Shown: piece by piece, positions 45,339 through 55,149 of the stretch
Position numbering within the stretch: position 1 is the stretch's first letter
How the letters are laid out: the number at the start of each line of letters is the position of its first letter
NCBI GenBank assembly: GCA_026874595.1
Contig: JAPPUL010000081.1
Span: 882,501-946,500 of the forward strand
Reading direction: 5' to 3'
Length of the DNA: 64,000 nucleotides
Source: Sipunculus nudus
Taxonomy: Eukaryota > Annelida > Sipuncula > Golfingiida > Sipunculidae
Translations under genes and position numbers: made by a program
The notes under the pieces: generated by a model
Seen by the model: only the letters and a program-made list of their open reading frames with translations
Databases searched by the model: none
What the model was told of the DNA's origin: nothing

Positions 45339-46808
45339 ATGGAAAGACTTCATATAAAAGAGCTTTTAAAGTTTAGTGGAGGTTGTATTTTACAACATGG
45401 AGGCTCTAAAAGAGTATATGTATATAATATAAGCACAGACAGTAGGAGTATAGGTAAGGATGAGGTATTTTTATGCCTTAAAGGAGAGAAATTTGACGGA
45501 CATAACTATATATCAGAAGCAAAAAGACGTGGAGTTATAGGAGTTATAATAAAGAGATTAAAATGGAGTTTAGTAAAGCAAACAGTTTCTAAAGAGCTTT
45601 TAGTAATAGGAGTAGAAGATACATTAAAAGCCTACCAAGAGATAGCATATAATTATTTAAAGAAGTTCAAATCTCTAATAAAGGTAGGAGTTACAGGGAG
45701 CAACGGCAAGACATCCACAAAAGAGATACTAAAAACAATACTAAGCACAAAATATAAGGTATTGGCAACAGAGGGGAATCTAAATAACCAAATAGGAGTA
45801 CCAAAGACTCTATTAAGAGTAAGCAAAGAAGATGAAGTTTTAGTAATAGAGCTTGGTAGTGGCAAACGAGGAGATATAAAGAGCTTATCAAGAATACTAA
45901 ATCCTGATTACAGTATAATAACAAACATATCAATAGCGCACAGTGAATTTCTAGGAGATAGTAAAGAAAAGATAAGCAAGGAAAAGATAAGCATAACAGA
46001 ACATACAAAAGAAGCCCTAATCTTAAATGAAGATGATGCGAGTTTTTTATTCTTAAAGGACAAATCTAAAGTAATGGTAAAGTCTTTTTCAAGTAGGAAC
46101 AGACCATTCAAGGTACTAAGTTATGATATAATGGAAGGCTACAAGTTAGAATATAATGGGCTAATATGTACTTACAAACTTTTGGGAGAACATAACCTAA
46201 CTAACTTAAATTTTGGGATACTGTGCTCTTCGTTACTTGGACTTAAGGATTTAGAGATAGCGGAGGGGATAAAGAAGGTATCGGTATTGGATGGGAGTCT
46301 TAGGAATGAGATAGTCCCTGGGTACTATATGGTAATAAAGGACTGCTACAATGCAAATCCTGGGTCTATGGAAGCGGGACTTGAGTTTTTCATAAAGTTA
46401 CCGATTGCAAAGACAAAGAATTATAATAAGAAGGATTATAATAATAATAGAGAAAAAGCTAAAGACAGGAAAGCTTTTGCTATAAAGCGGGTTGTGGTAC
46501 TTGGAGACATGGAAGAACTTGGAAAAGAGAGTAAAAAGTATCATAAGGAGCTTGGATATTTGCTTAGTCAGTATAAAAGAGAAATAAGGTATGTGTTTAC
46601 GATTGGTGCTTTTGCCAAATACATAGCAGAAGGAGCGATTTTGGGAGGCTTTAATAGTTCTAATGTATTTGAGTTTGCAGATACTCAAAAGACAAAACTT
46701 TATATAAAGCTAAAAAGTATACTAAAAGCGGGTGATTATGTATATTTTAAGGCCTCACGCGTATTATCTTTAGAAGAGGTAGCAAACAAGCTAATCGTTA
46801 CAAGTTAA
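45339..46808 (+). CDS. murF: UDP-MurNAc-tripeptide:D-Ala-D-Ala ligase
   Basis: Adds D-Ala-D-Ala to the stem peptide. ATP loop GVTGSNGKTS (about 117-126), then EGNLNNQIGVP, NISIAHSEFLG and CYNANPGSM. 489 aa. A short Asn/Lys-rich insert (KNYNKKDYNNN, about 366-376) is likely low-complexity expansion. ATG about 17 bp after the last murE copy. Confidence 0.95.
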   Translation: MERLHIKELLKFSGGCILQHGGSKRVYVYNISTDSRSIGKDEVFLCLKGEKFDGHNYISEAKRRGVIGVIIKRLKWSLVKQTVSKELLVIGVEDTLKAYQEIAYNYLKKFKSLIKVGVTGSNGKTSTKEILKTILSTKYKVLATEGNLNNQIGVPKTLLRVSKEDEVLVIELGSGKRGDIKSLSRILNPDYSIITNISIAHSEFLGDSKEKISKEKISITEHTKEALILNEDDASFLFLKDKSKVMVKSFSSRNRPFKVLSYDIMEGYKLEYNGLICTYKLLGEHNLTNLNFGILCSSLLGLKDLEIAEGIKKVSVLDGSLRNEIVPGYYMVIKDCYNANPGSMEAGLEFFIKLPIAKTKNYNKKDYNNNREKAKDRKAFAIKRVVVLGDMEELGKESKKYHKELGYLLSQYKREIRYVFTIGAFAKYIAEGAILGGFNSSNVFEFADTQKTKLYIKLKSILKAGDYVYFKASRVLSLEEVANKLIVTS

Positions 46809-46891
46809 TAATCTTATTAAATAATCTTAGTATAGAAGTAAAACTTAGATAAAAGTAAAACTTAGAGAAAAGTAAAACTTAGAGAAAATAA

Positions 46892-48136
46892 ATGGCATAT
46901 GAGATATTCTATAAATACCTGTTTCCGCTGTTATCCGATACAGACTTATCATTCCTAAGAATATTTAAATATATAACCTTCCGAGCAAGCTATGCACTAG
47001 TAAGCGCTTTAGCTCTATCCTTAATATTTGGTCCCTATCTAATAAAGTACCTAAAAAGGAGGAACGCAAAACAGCCAATAAGGGATGATGGACCAAAGAC
47101 ACATAAAACTAAATCAAGCACACCAACAATGGGAGGGGTTCTAATTGTAGGGTCTATACTAATCTCGACATTGTTTTGGGGCCGACTTGATTTTACTTAT
47201 ATAATACTTTTACTCTTTGTAGTTGTATCATTTGGACTTATAGGTTTTATAGACGATTATAAAAAGCTTAGCCTAAAGTCCTCAAAAGGACTATCTGCCT
47301 CCCTAAAGCTTTTCCTACAAATAGTTATCTCAGTAATTTGCATGTTTATAATAACAGAAATATCATTAAAAGAGCTTGTAAACACTCTACCAAAACACAT
47401 ATCAGACTACATATCAAAAGGACACCACTTAAATTATGAAGAACTAAGCTACTTTGCAAAAAAGCCGATCCTGCCGTTATACATACCCTTCATAGACAAT
47501 TATATATTTGACATGTATAAATACTCCATTAGTTTTATTTTGCCGATATTAGATACTCCTATCGTAATACCGTATCTATACATAATATTTGGGTCATTTG
47601 TAATAGCGGCATCGTCAAACGCAGTGAATTTAACAGATGGGCTTGACGGGCTTGCGATAGGGCTTGTAATCTTTGTTGGCATTGCTTTTGGGATACTTGC
47701 TTATCTGTCTGGGAATATAAACATAACAGAGTATCTAAACATAGCCTATATAAGTCAAGGAGGAGAGCTTTCGGTATTCACAACGGCTTTTGTAGGAGGG
47801 TGTATAGGGTTTTTGTGGTATAATTGTCATCCTGCACAGATTTTCATGGGGGATACAGGATCTTTATCACTTGGAGGCGTTGTTGGGGTTTTGGCGGTGA
47901 TACTTAAGAAAGAGTTTTTGCTAATAATAATAGGAGGGGTATTCGTGCTTGAGCTTTTGTCGGTTATACTACAAGTCCTTTATTATAAATGCACAAAGAG
48001 ACGGATATTTAAGATGGCGCCAATCCATCATCACTTTGAATTAAGCGGCTGGGCAGAATCTCAGGTTATAATAAGGTTTTGGATAGTGGGAATAATTCTT
48101 GCATTAATCGGGCTTTCGACATTGAAGTTGCAATAA
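46892..48136 (+). CDS. mraY: Phospho-MurNAc-pentapeptide translocase
   Basis: Integral membrane enzyme making lipid I. About ten helices; GPKTHKTKSSTPTMGG, the Asp motif FIDDYKK, NLTDGLDGLA (about 246) and HHHFELSGW near 380. 414 aa; an insert around 165-220 (HISDYISKGHHLN) makes it longer than the minimal form. The leader has three AAAAGTAAAACTTAGA units. Its stop overlaps the pyrK start (TAATG). Confidence 0.96.
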   Translation: MAYEIFYKYLFPLLSDTDLSFLRIFKYITFRASYALVSALALSLIFGPYLIKYLKRRNAKQPIRDDGPKTHKTKSSTPTMGGVLIVGSILISTLFWGRLDFTYIILLLFVVVSFGLIGFIDDYKKLSLKSSKGLSASLKLFLQIVISVICMFIITEISLKELVNTLPKHISDYISKGHHLNYEELSYFAKKPILPLYIPFIDNYIFDMYKYSISFILPILDTPIVIPYLYIIFGSFVIAASSNAVNLTDGLDGLAIGLVIFVGIAFGILAYLSGNINITEYLNIAYISQGGELSVFTTAFVGGCIGFLWYNCHPAQIFMGDTGSLSLGGVVGVLAVILKKEFLLIIIGGVFVLELLSVILQVLYYKCTKRRIFKMAPIHHHFELSGWAESQVIIRFWIVGIILALIGLSTLKLQ

Positions 48137-48957
48137 TGTATTTAAAGAATCTAAAGATAGAGTCAAACGAACATATACGAAATAGGTTTTACCGTTTAGT
48201 AGTTGAGGATTTTAAGATATCAAAAGAGAGTAAGCCGGGTCAATTTGTACATATAAAGGGGACAGAGAAAAAAGCCCCGCTTTTAAGGCGTCCCTTTAGC
48301 ATATACAAAAAAGAGGGAGATAAGATACATATATTGTACGAGGTAATAGGGCTTGGGACAAAGCTTTTGTCGAAGATGGGCAGTGGGATGGAACTTAGCA
48401 TATTGGGTCCGCTTGGGAGTGGTTTTACAACTGGTGAAATTGTAAAGACTAAGTATAGAAAGATGCTATTAGTTGGAGGCGGGATAGGGATAGCGCCGTT
48501 GCAGTTTTTATATGAGGAGCTAAAGCAAGATGTTTTTGAGGATGTTGGGATAAAGGATGTTGGGATAAAGGATGTTGGGATAAAGGATGTAGAAATAGAA
48601 GTGGCACTTGGATTTGGGAGTGAGAGTTTAGTTATAGGGGTGGATGAGTTTTTGGGGGTGGGAATAAAGCCAATAGTCTATACGGAAGACGGAACATATG
48701 GTAAAAAAGGCTTTGTAACACAATATCTTAAAGAGGCAAGTAAGACTTACGATATAATATACGCCTGTGGGCCTATGGGGATGCTAAAAGAAGTACTCAG
48801 AATCAAAGGAGCGGCTGTCCATTGCGAGGTATCAGTACATAATTTCATGGGTTGCGGGTATGGGGTATGCCTTGGGTGCGTTATAGACGTATGCGGAGAA
48901 TATAAGAGGGTATGTAAGGAAGGGCCTGTATTTAAGGGTAAGAATCTAACTATATAA
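48136..48957 (+). CDS. pyrK: Dihydroorotate dehydrogenase electron-transfer subunit
   Basis: FAD/[2Fe-2S] protein passing electrons from PyrD to NAD in pyrimidine synthesis. ATG at 48136 overlaps the mraY stop; the longer frame from 48079 only reads through mraY. FAD-binding LLRRPFSIYKKEG, NAD-site LLVGGGIGIAPL, and cysteines GCGYGVCLGCVIDVCG for the cluster. 273 aa, with a DVGIK repeat (15-bp units, about 138-155). pyrD is not adjacent. Confidence 0.9.
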   Translation: MYLKNLKIESNEHIRNRFYRLVVEDFKISKESKPGQFVHIKGTEKKAPLLRRPFSIYKKEGDKIHILYEVIGLGTKLLSKMGSGMELSILGPLGSGFTTGEIVKTKYRKMLLVGGGIGIAPLQFLYEELKQDVFEDVGIKDVGIKDVGIKDVEIEVALGFGSESLVIGVDEFLGVGIKPIVYTEDGTYGKKGFVTQYLKEASKTYDIIYACGPMGMLKEVLRIKGAAVHCEVSVHNFMGCGYGVCLGCVIDVCGEYKRVCKEGPVFKGKNLTI

Positions 48958-48978
48958 ATACATGTATAACAGGGACGA

Positions 48979-49036
48979 AAACAAGAGACGGAAAAAAGAG
49001 ATGGAAAAAAAGAGATGGAAAAAAAGAGATGGAAAA
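48979..49036 (+). repeat. 14-bp repeat duplicating the alr start region
   Basis: Units AGAGATGGAAAAAA place ATGs at 49001, 49015 and 49029, each after an AGAG core. Because the period is 14, only 49029 is in the alr frame; the other two give short out-of-frame peptides. Confidence 0.8.
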
Positions 49037-50144
49037 AGCTAAAAGTTACATAGAAATAGACCTAAGGGCACTAAGGCACAATTTAGGAGTTCTAAAAAGC
49101 TTTCTAAAGGAGAGAACAAAGGTGCTTGGAGTGGTTAAGGCGAATGCGTATGGGCTTGGGTCATTTGAGGTATGCAAAGAGCTTATTAAAGGAGGGGTAA
49201 AGGATTTTGGAGTAGCGTTATTAGAGGAGGGGATATTGCTTCGGGAGGAAGGGATAAAAGAGAACATATTGATATTCTCGCCCTACACAGAAGAAGAGAT
49301 ACCCTATATAATTGCCCATAATCTATTAGCAAGCATAATAAACCTTGAAAGAGGTAAAATACTTAACGAGGCAGCCCGTAAAGCAGATAAGATAGTTCGT
49401 GTACACTTGAAAGTAGATACAGGGATGGGACGACTTGGCACAGATTTCAGAAAGAGCAAAGAGTTTATAGAAGGTATAAAAGAGTTAAAGAATTTAAAGG
49501 TAGAGGGAATATACTCACATTTTGCCTCGGCCGACATAGGGGACACAGAGTATACAAACTTACAAATAAAGAGGTTTAAAGAGGTAATAAGCATGCAAAG
49601 AGGGGAAGGGCAAAGAGGGGAAGGAATAAGTTATCACATATCAAACTCAAGTGGGATAGTATGTTATAGTGACAGTGCGCAATTTGACATGGTAAGGCCT
49701 GGCCTATTGCTCTATGGGGCTTATCCATCGGATTATATAAAGGAGCGAGTAAAAGTAGATAAGGTGGTAAATGTAAAAAGCACAATAGTATCGTTAAAAG
49801 AGCTTGAAAAGGGAGATAGTGTAAGCTACGGGAGAACATATAAGGCAGAGAGTAAAGTTAAGATAGGTATAATTCCAATAGGCTACGCAGATGGTTTTTC
49901 GACATTATTATCAAATAAAGGGGAAGTTGTGATAAAAGGCAAGCGTGTAAAGGTAGTGGGGCGGGTCTGCATGGACTACACAGCAATTGATGTAAGCGAT
50001 GTTAAAGGTGCCGGTGTAGGTGATGAAGTAACGGTACTGGGGGATGGAATAACGGAGGAGGAACAATCAAAACTAACGGGTCAAATACCCTATGAAATAC
50101 TAACCTCACTATCCCGAAGACTTGTAAGACTATATAAAAAATAA
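49029..50144 (+). CDS. alr: Alanine racemase
   Basis: PLP enzyme making D-Ala for the pentapeptide. Schiff-base Lys37 in VVKANAYGLG, VDTGMGRLG, MVRPGLLLYG and catalytic Tyr near residue 267 in SVSYGRTY. 371 aa. RGEG duplication near 192-200. It fits functionally with the Mur genes just upstream. Confidence 0.96.
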   Translation: MEKAKSYIEIDLRALRHNLGVLKSFLKERTKVLGVVKANAYGLGSFEVCKELIKGGVKDFGVALLEEGILLREEGIKENILIFSPYTEEEIPYIIAHNLLASIINLERGKILNEAARKADKIVRVHLKVDTGMGRLGTDFRKSKEFIEGIKELKNLKVEGIYSHFASADIGDTEYTNLQIKRFKEVISMQRGEGQRGEGISYHISNSSGIVCYSDSAQFDMVRPGLLLYGAYPSDYIKERVKVDKVVNVKSTIVSLKELEKGDSVSYGRTYKAESKVKIGIIPIGYADGFSTLLSNKGEVVIKGKRVKVVGRVCMDYTAIDVSDVKGAGVGDEVTVLGDGITEEEQSKLTGQIPYEILTSLSRRLVRLYKK

Positions 50145-50243
50145 TACCTTGACAAAGCCTAAAAAAAATATTTATATTTTTACTTAGTAAAAAGGAACAA
50201 AAAAAGAATATAAATCAAAACATAAATTTGGAGCAAATCCTAA

Positions 50244-51239
50244 ATGAGTACAATAGATAAAAACTTAATAATGCGGGCGCTAAGGACTGTAATGGATCCG
50301 GAGCTTGGGAAGGATCTAGTATCGCTTAATATGGCAAAGCCAGAATGGATAGAGATTGACGGCACTACTGTAAAGGCCCAAGTTGAGCTTACAACATCAG
50401 GCTGTCCATTAAAGACAAAGATAGAAACAGATTGTAAAGAAGCGATAATGCGGGTACCAGGAGTAAAGAGCGTAGATATAAACTTCACAGCAAAGGCAGC
50501 GCCAGAAAGAGAGATAAAACTAGATAACATAAAACGAATAATAGCAGTATCAAGCGGTAAGGGAGGGGTTGGAAAGAGCACAGTAGCAACAAACATAGCA
50601 AAAGCATTTAAGGAAGCGGGTTTCAAAGTAGGATTACTTGACGGAGATATATACGGACCAAACATACCGACGTTACTTGAGAATTATGGGAGGCCCTCGG
50701 CGTCAAGCGATGATAAGATGCTACCTATAGAACATGATGGAATAAAGTTCATATCAATAGGTTCGTTACTAGATGCGGGACAACCGGTGATATGGCGTGG
50801 GCCGATGTTGCATGGGGTGGTAAAGCAATTTTTATCTGATGTTATATGGGGAGATCTGGATTATTTATTTGTAGACTTACCACCAGGCACAGGCGACGTA
50901 CATCTATCACTATGCCAATTAATAGACTTAGCGGGAGCAATAGTAGTAACGACACCACAAAAGTTGTCTGTAACAGATGTAAAGAAAGGGATAGGAATGT
51001 TTAGACAATTACAAGTAAATGTACTTGGGATAGTAGAAAACATGAGTTATTACCAGGGGACAGATGGAGAGAAGATATATGTATTTGGCAAAGATGGTGG
51101 GAAAGAGTTATCAGAAGAATGGCACTTACCGCTACTGGCACAAATACCGATAGATCCTGCAATATGTGAAAATACGGAAGCTGGAGTAAAATACCTAAAA
51201 CCGATAGTAGATAGAATAAATAGTGCTATATTGGTATAA
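50244..51239 (+). CDS. mrp: Mrp/ApbC-type Fe-S cluster carrier ATPase
   Basis: N-terminal MIP18 domain (about 1-85, with SGCPLK) and a ParA-like ATPase with GKGGVGKST (105-113), DGDIYGPNIP and VDLPPGTGD. 331 aa. After ENMSYY the usual CPxC pair is absent (QGTDGEKIYVFG instead), as in some cyanobacterial or HCF101-like members, so cluster binding may differ. Confidence 0.9.
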   Translation: MSTIDKNLIMRALRTVMDPELGKDLVSLNMAKPEWIEIDGTTVKAQVELTTSGCPLKTKIETDCKEAIMRVPGVKSVDINFTAKAAPEREIKLDNIKRIIAVSSGKGGVGKSTVATNIAKAFKEAGFKVGLLDGDIYGPNIPTLLENYGRPSASSDDKMLPIEHDGIKFISIGSLLDAGQPVIWRGPMLHGVVKQFLSDVIWGDLDYLFVDLPPGTGDVHLSLCQLIDLAGAIVVTTPQKLSVTDVKKGIGMFRQLQVNVLGIVENMSYYQGTDGEKIYVFGKDGGKELSEEWHLPLLAQIPIDPAICENTEAGVKYLKPIVDRINSAILV

Positions 51240-51383
51240 TTTGTATAGCTTACGGAAAATGTTATAAGAAATTATCTAGATTACTTAATGAAAATATTAT
51301 AGTATGGTTAAGTTTGTTTATATTAAATATTATAATTACCTTTAGGGCTTTGTAATAAATACAAAATAATATACGGAGGCGTT

Positions 51384-51722
51384 TTGGAAATAATACTACG
51401 CGAAAGCCAAAGTGGTGTACTAATATTTGATATTACAGGAGAAATAAATCTAGAAAGCACTCCGTTGATAAAGAAGCATATCAAAGAAGCAACAAATCGT
51501 GATAAGAAAGATATAATAGTAAATCTAAAGAAGGTAACATACGTAGACAGCTCAGGGATAGGGGCTTTGATATCTATATTCACACAGCTTAAAAAAAAAG
51601 GAGGAAGCTTAAAAATAATTAATATGTATGAAGCTGTAAGAAAGGTATTTGAACTTACTAGACTAACGGGCTTTTTTGAAATATATGAAAATGAAGATGA
51701 AGCATTAAGGTCGTATGGATAA
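51384..51722 (+). CDS. STAS-domain anti-sigma-factor antagonist-like protein
   Basis: 112 aa single STAS domain of SpoIIAA/RsbV type: VDSSGIGALISIF contains the phosphorylatable serine region. TTG start with a perfect ACGGAGG seven bases upstream. No anti-sigma kinase or phosphatase is adjacent, so the partner is unknown. Confidence 0.88.
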   Translation: MEIILRESQSGVLIFDITGEINLESTPLIKKHIKEATNRDKKDIIVNLKKVTYVDSSGIGALISIFTQLKKKGGSLKIINMYEAVRKVFELTRLTGFFEIYENEDEALRSYG

Positions 51723-51830
51723 CTGTTTGTTTAAAGGGATATTAGCGGATTAAGCGCTATAGTTTAGAGGCTTTCATAATTAATATAGGTGATAAAACAT
51801 AATGGAGAGAAAAAAGAGGAATAAAGATAT

Positions 51831-52967
51831 ATGAAAGATTTCATATTCACATCAGAATCGGTATCAGAGGGACATCCTGACAAAGTAGCAGATCAAATAT
51901 CAGATGCGATAGTAGATAAAATACTAGAACAAGATCCTAAAGGACGTATAGCCTGCGAGACAATGGTATCAACGGGACTTGTAATGCTTGCCGGCGAGAT
52001 TACAACCCATGCAGATATAGACTATCAAAAGATAGTACGCAATACGATAGAAGAGATAGGTTATAATGATAGTAATATAGGGTTTGATTATAAGACCTGC
52101 TGCGTACAAAACGGTATAATAAAACAATCAAAAGACATAGCCTTAGGAGTTGATAAAGGGGGAGCAGGAGATCAGGGCATAATGTTTGGTTTTGCAATTG
52201 ATGAAACAGAAGAACTTATGCCTTTGCCTATAGTGCTTGCGCATAAACTAGTTAAGAAATTATCTGATGTTAGAAAAGGAGGAGAGCTGTCATATTTACG
52301 ACCAGATAGTAAGAGCCAGGTAACAGTAGAATATAAAAACAACAAACCCCTAAGGATAGATTCAATAGTAATATCGTCTCAACATACGGAAGATGTATCA
52401 AATGAGGAACTTAAAGCCGGGATAATAGATAAGGTTATTAATCCTGTTATAAAAGATGGTATAAAGCATGATGATCTTAAGATATATATAAACCCTACAG
52501 GTAGATTTGTAATAGGCGGGCCACATGGAGATTGCGGACTTACCGGACGAAAGATAATAGTTGACACTTATGGAGGATACAGTCGACATGGAGGAGGAGC
52601 ATTTTCTGGGAAGGACCCGTCAAAGGTAGATAGGAGTGCATCTTACATGGCTCGATACGTGGCTAAGAATCTAGTAAAAGCAGGTCTTTGTAATCGCTGC
52701 GAGGTTCAATTTGGATATGTTATAGGTGTATCTGAGCCTGTGTCAGTATATGTTAATACATTTGGGACGGGTAAAAAGAGTGAGGATGCTATTGCAAAGA
52801 TAATAAATAAATATTTTGATTTGCGACCCTTAAGCATAATAGAAAAACTTGACTTACGAAAGCCACGATACCTTAAAACAGCCTCATATGGCCATTTTGG
52901 TCGTTTAGAATCAAACTTTACCTGGGAAGACACCAAGATATCCGAAGAATTGAAGAAAGAGTTATAA
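51831..52967 (+). CDS. metK: S-adenosylmethionine synthetase
   Basis: Makes SAM from methionine and [23 protein letters not shown] at the N-terminus, [12 protein letters not shown] near 108, [16 protein letters not shown] near 260. 378 aa, complete. No SAM riboswitch was recognised in the 108-bp upstream gap. It serves the radical SAM and methyltransferase genes of the window. Confidence 0.97.
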   Translation: MKDFIFTSESVSEGHPDKVADQISDAIVDKILEQDPKGRIACETMVSTGLVMLAGEITTHADIDYQKIVRNTIEEIGYNDSNIGFDYKTCCVQNGIIKQSKDIALGVDKGGAGDQGIMFGFAIDETEELMPLPIVLAHKLVKKLSDVRKGGELSYLRPDSKSQVTVEYKNNKPLRIDSIVISSQHTEDVSNEELKAGIIDKVINPVIKDGIKHDDLKIYINPTGRFVIGGPHGDCGLTGRKIIVDTYGGYSRHGGGAFSGKDPSKVDRSASYMARYVAKNLVKAGLCNRCEVQFGYVIGVSEPVSVYVNTFGTGKKSEDAIAKIINKYFDLRPLSIIEKLDLRKPRYLKTASYGHFGRLESNFTWEDTKISEELKKEL

Positions 52968-53081
52968 AGCACGTTAAAATCTATACCTAGTTCTTTTGAT
53001 ATTGTTTAAAGGAATAAAGACAGCAAGTCTATAAGGTTTTATGTTCCCAAAAGATTAAGCTCTTAGATTGCTTCGCTTCTC

Positions 53082-54113
53082 ATGGAAAATAAGGAAAATA
53101 ACATCCAAGACATTATGAGCCTAAGTCTTGATGATAATAACATGATATGCATAAGGCTACTTATATTATCAAAAGAAGGTACTCCAACCTTAATAAGCTA
53201 CAAAAACAAGTTTAATAAGACATTGTATGACGATGTAATAAATAGTTTGCTGACACTAGATTATAATTCAGTGGATTTAAACGCTGTTTATAGAAAAATT
53301 GGAATGGATTTATATAAACTTTTATTTTTAGATGGAGAAGAGGCTAAGCTAGATGCAATAGATAGTATTTTATTTGAGAGTGCTAAACCTCTAACTGTAT
53401 TTATCCATGATATTTTAGGCAATTTACCAATAGAGTTAATAAAGAAAGACAAAAAGATGCTAATAGAAAGGAAGGTGCTAACACGGAATATAGAGTTAAA
53501 GAAACTAAGCCTTGAAGAAGATGAACTAGATTCTGAGTCTTCTTTAGAAGATTATTTATCGCTATTGCTTATAGTAGATCCTTTAGGAGACTCAAAGACA
53601 GGGTATGAGGAGGGTCTTGACATTTTAGAAGGATTAGAAAATCTAAATGCTAAAGTAGAGGTAGATTTTCTAAGCAAGCCACTTGAGAAGACAGAATTTA
53701 TAAATCTGCTTGAGCTGTATGACATAATACATTTCATAGGACATGGGGATACAAAAGAGAATGTATCAGGCTTACGTATAAACGATGATGTTATATTTCA
53801 AGCTAATGATATTAACGCACTTTTAAATCCGCCAAAGCTTTTATTTTTAAACGCTTGTATGACAGGAGCAATAGGAGAAAGGGATTCATCACTTACCCTA
53901 AAGCTGCTTGGACTTGGTGTAAATAATATAATTGGGACAGTATGGAAGATTCCAGATGTAAGTTTTTCCAAGTTCACATTAAACCTCTACAAATCATATT
54001 TATTAGAAAAAGATATAGTAAGCAGCTTTAAAAAAGCGCAAGAACTATCGAAGGAAGAAGGTGAGGTAAAACCTTATATGTTTCACCTATATAACGTCTC
54101 CAGGAGGAGATAG
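53082..54113 (+). CDS. CHAT-domain (caspase-like) protease
   Basis: 343 aa. The C-terminal half is a CHAT domain with the catalytic dyad His221 in FIGHGD and Cys259 in FLNACMTG, followed by GLGVNNIIGTVWKI. The N-terminal half (about 1-150) is helical and unrecognised; no TPR or gasdermin domain is fused. No obvious effector partner (gasdermin, Cas or sigma-factor substrate) flanks it; neighbours are metK and yebC. Confidence 0.85.
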   Translation: MENKENNIQDIMSLSLDDNNMICIRLLILSKEGTPTLISYKNKFNKTLYDDVINSLLTLDYNSVDLNAVYRKIGMDLYKLLFLDGEEAKLDAIDSILFESAKPLTVFIHDILGNLPIELIKKDKKMLIERKVLTRNIELKKLSLEEDELDSESSLEDYLSLLLIVDPLGDSKTGYEEGLDILEGLENLNAKVEVDFLSKPLEKTEFINLLELYDIIHFIGHGDTKENVSGLRINDDVIFQANDINALLNPPKLLFLNACMTGAIGERDSSLTLKLLGLGVNNIIGTVWKIPDVSFSKFTLNLYKSYLLEKDIVSSFKKAQELSKEEGEVKPYMFHLYNVSRRR

Positions 54114-54236
54114 TATTTTAAAAAAAAAAGGTATGAGTGTAATTTAGATAAAATTATTAATATTGAAAACAAAAGGTCTAATTAAAATTAAAGAAACAGA
54201 AGTTAAAAGAAACAGAAGTTATAGGAGAAGGAAGAC

Positions 54237-54953
54237 ATGTCAGGACATTCTAAGTGGCACTCAATAAAGCATAAGAAAGCGAATGCAGATGCAAAGCGAG
54301 GTAAACTATTCACAAAGATAATACGAGAGATAACAGTAGCAGCAAAGAGCGGCGGTGGTGATGCAGATTCAAATCCGAAGCTTAGACTTGCAGTGCAAAA
54401 GGCAAAAGAAGCAAACATGCCGTCAAACAACATAGAACGAGCGATAAAGAAGGGGACAGGGGAACTACCGGGAGTAAATTATGAGGAACTTGTTTATGAG
54501 GGGTATTTACCAAATGGAGTTGCCTGCATAATAGACATATTAACAGACAACAAAAACCGTACGGTAGCAGAGATAAGAACGATATTGTCAAAAAACGGAG
54601 GAAGCCTTAGCTCAAGTGGGAGCGTTCTTTGGATGTTTGAGAAGCAGGGTGTGTTCATATTGAATGTAGAAAAGGAGAGGGAGGATGAGGTAATGGAATT
54701 GGGGATAGAGGAGGAGGCACTTAACGTGGATATAGATGAGCTTATTACGATATACACAGACATCAAAAACTACGATAGGATGAAAGAAGCGCTTGAGAGG
54801 GGTAATTTTAAAGTAGAGAGTGCAAGTATAAGTTGGATAGCGCAAAACCTTGTAAATCTTAACGAATCGGAGGCTCAACGGATAATGCGGATAGTTGAAT
54901 TATTAGAAGATAATGAGGATGTTCAAAGCGTATCAACGAATTTTGATTTTTGA
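54237..54953 (+). CDS. yebC: YebC/PmpR-family protein
   Basis: MSGHSKWHSIKHKKANADAK is the family N-terminus; 238 aa in three domains. Members are transcription regulators or translation factors relieving ribosome stalls at proline-rich or similar motifs. AGGAGAAGG precedes the ATG. Location before ruvCAB is the classical order. The stop is embedded in a tandem repeat. Confidence 0.95.
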   Translation: MSGHSKWHSIKHKKANADAKRGKLFTKIIREITVAAKSGGGDADSNPKLRLAVQKAKEANMPSNNIERAIKKGTGELPGVNYEELVYEGYLPNGVACIIDILTDNKNRTVAEIRTILSKNGGSLSSSGSVLWMFEKQGVFILNVEKEREDEVMELGIEEEALNVDIDELITIYTDIKNYDRMKEALERGNFKVESASISWIAQNLVNLNESEAQRIMRIVELLEDNEDVQSVSTNFDF

Positions 54954-55093
54954 GAGCATTATTTGAAAGCATTATTTGAGAGCATTATTTGAAAGCATTA
55001 TTTGAAAGCATTATTTGAAAGCATTATTTGAAAGCATTATTTGAAAGCATTATTTGAAAGCATTATTTGAAAGCATTATTTGAAAGCATTAAA
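54945..55093 (+). repeat. 13-bp stop-containing tandem repeat after yebC
   Basis: Eleven copies of ATTATTTGAAAGC-type units (TGAGAGC in two early ones). The first copy overlaps the last yebC codons (GAT TTT TGA GAGC), so every unit repeats the TGA. A 13-bp period puts the TGAs in all three frames. Confidence 0.93.
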
Positions 55094-55149
55094 TAAAGTT
55101 TTTGTTAAAGCAAAGTTATAATGAAAAGTAAAGGCAAATTAGTGGAAAG

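Noticed and set aside
51723-51830. SAM riboswitch before metK
   Set aside because: The 108-bp gap shows no paired-stem architecture or expression platform that I can recognise.
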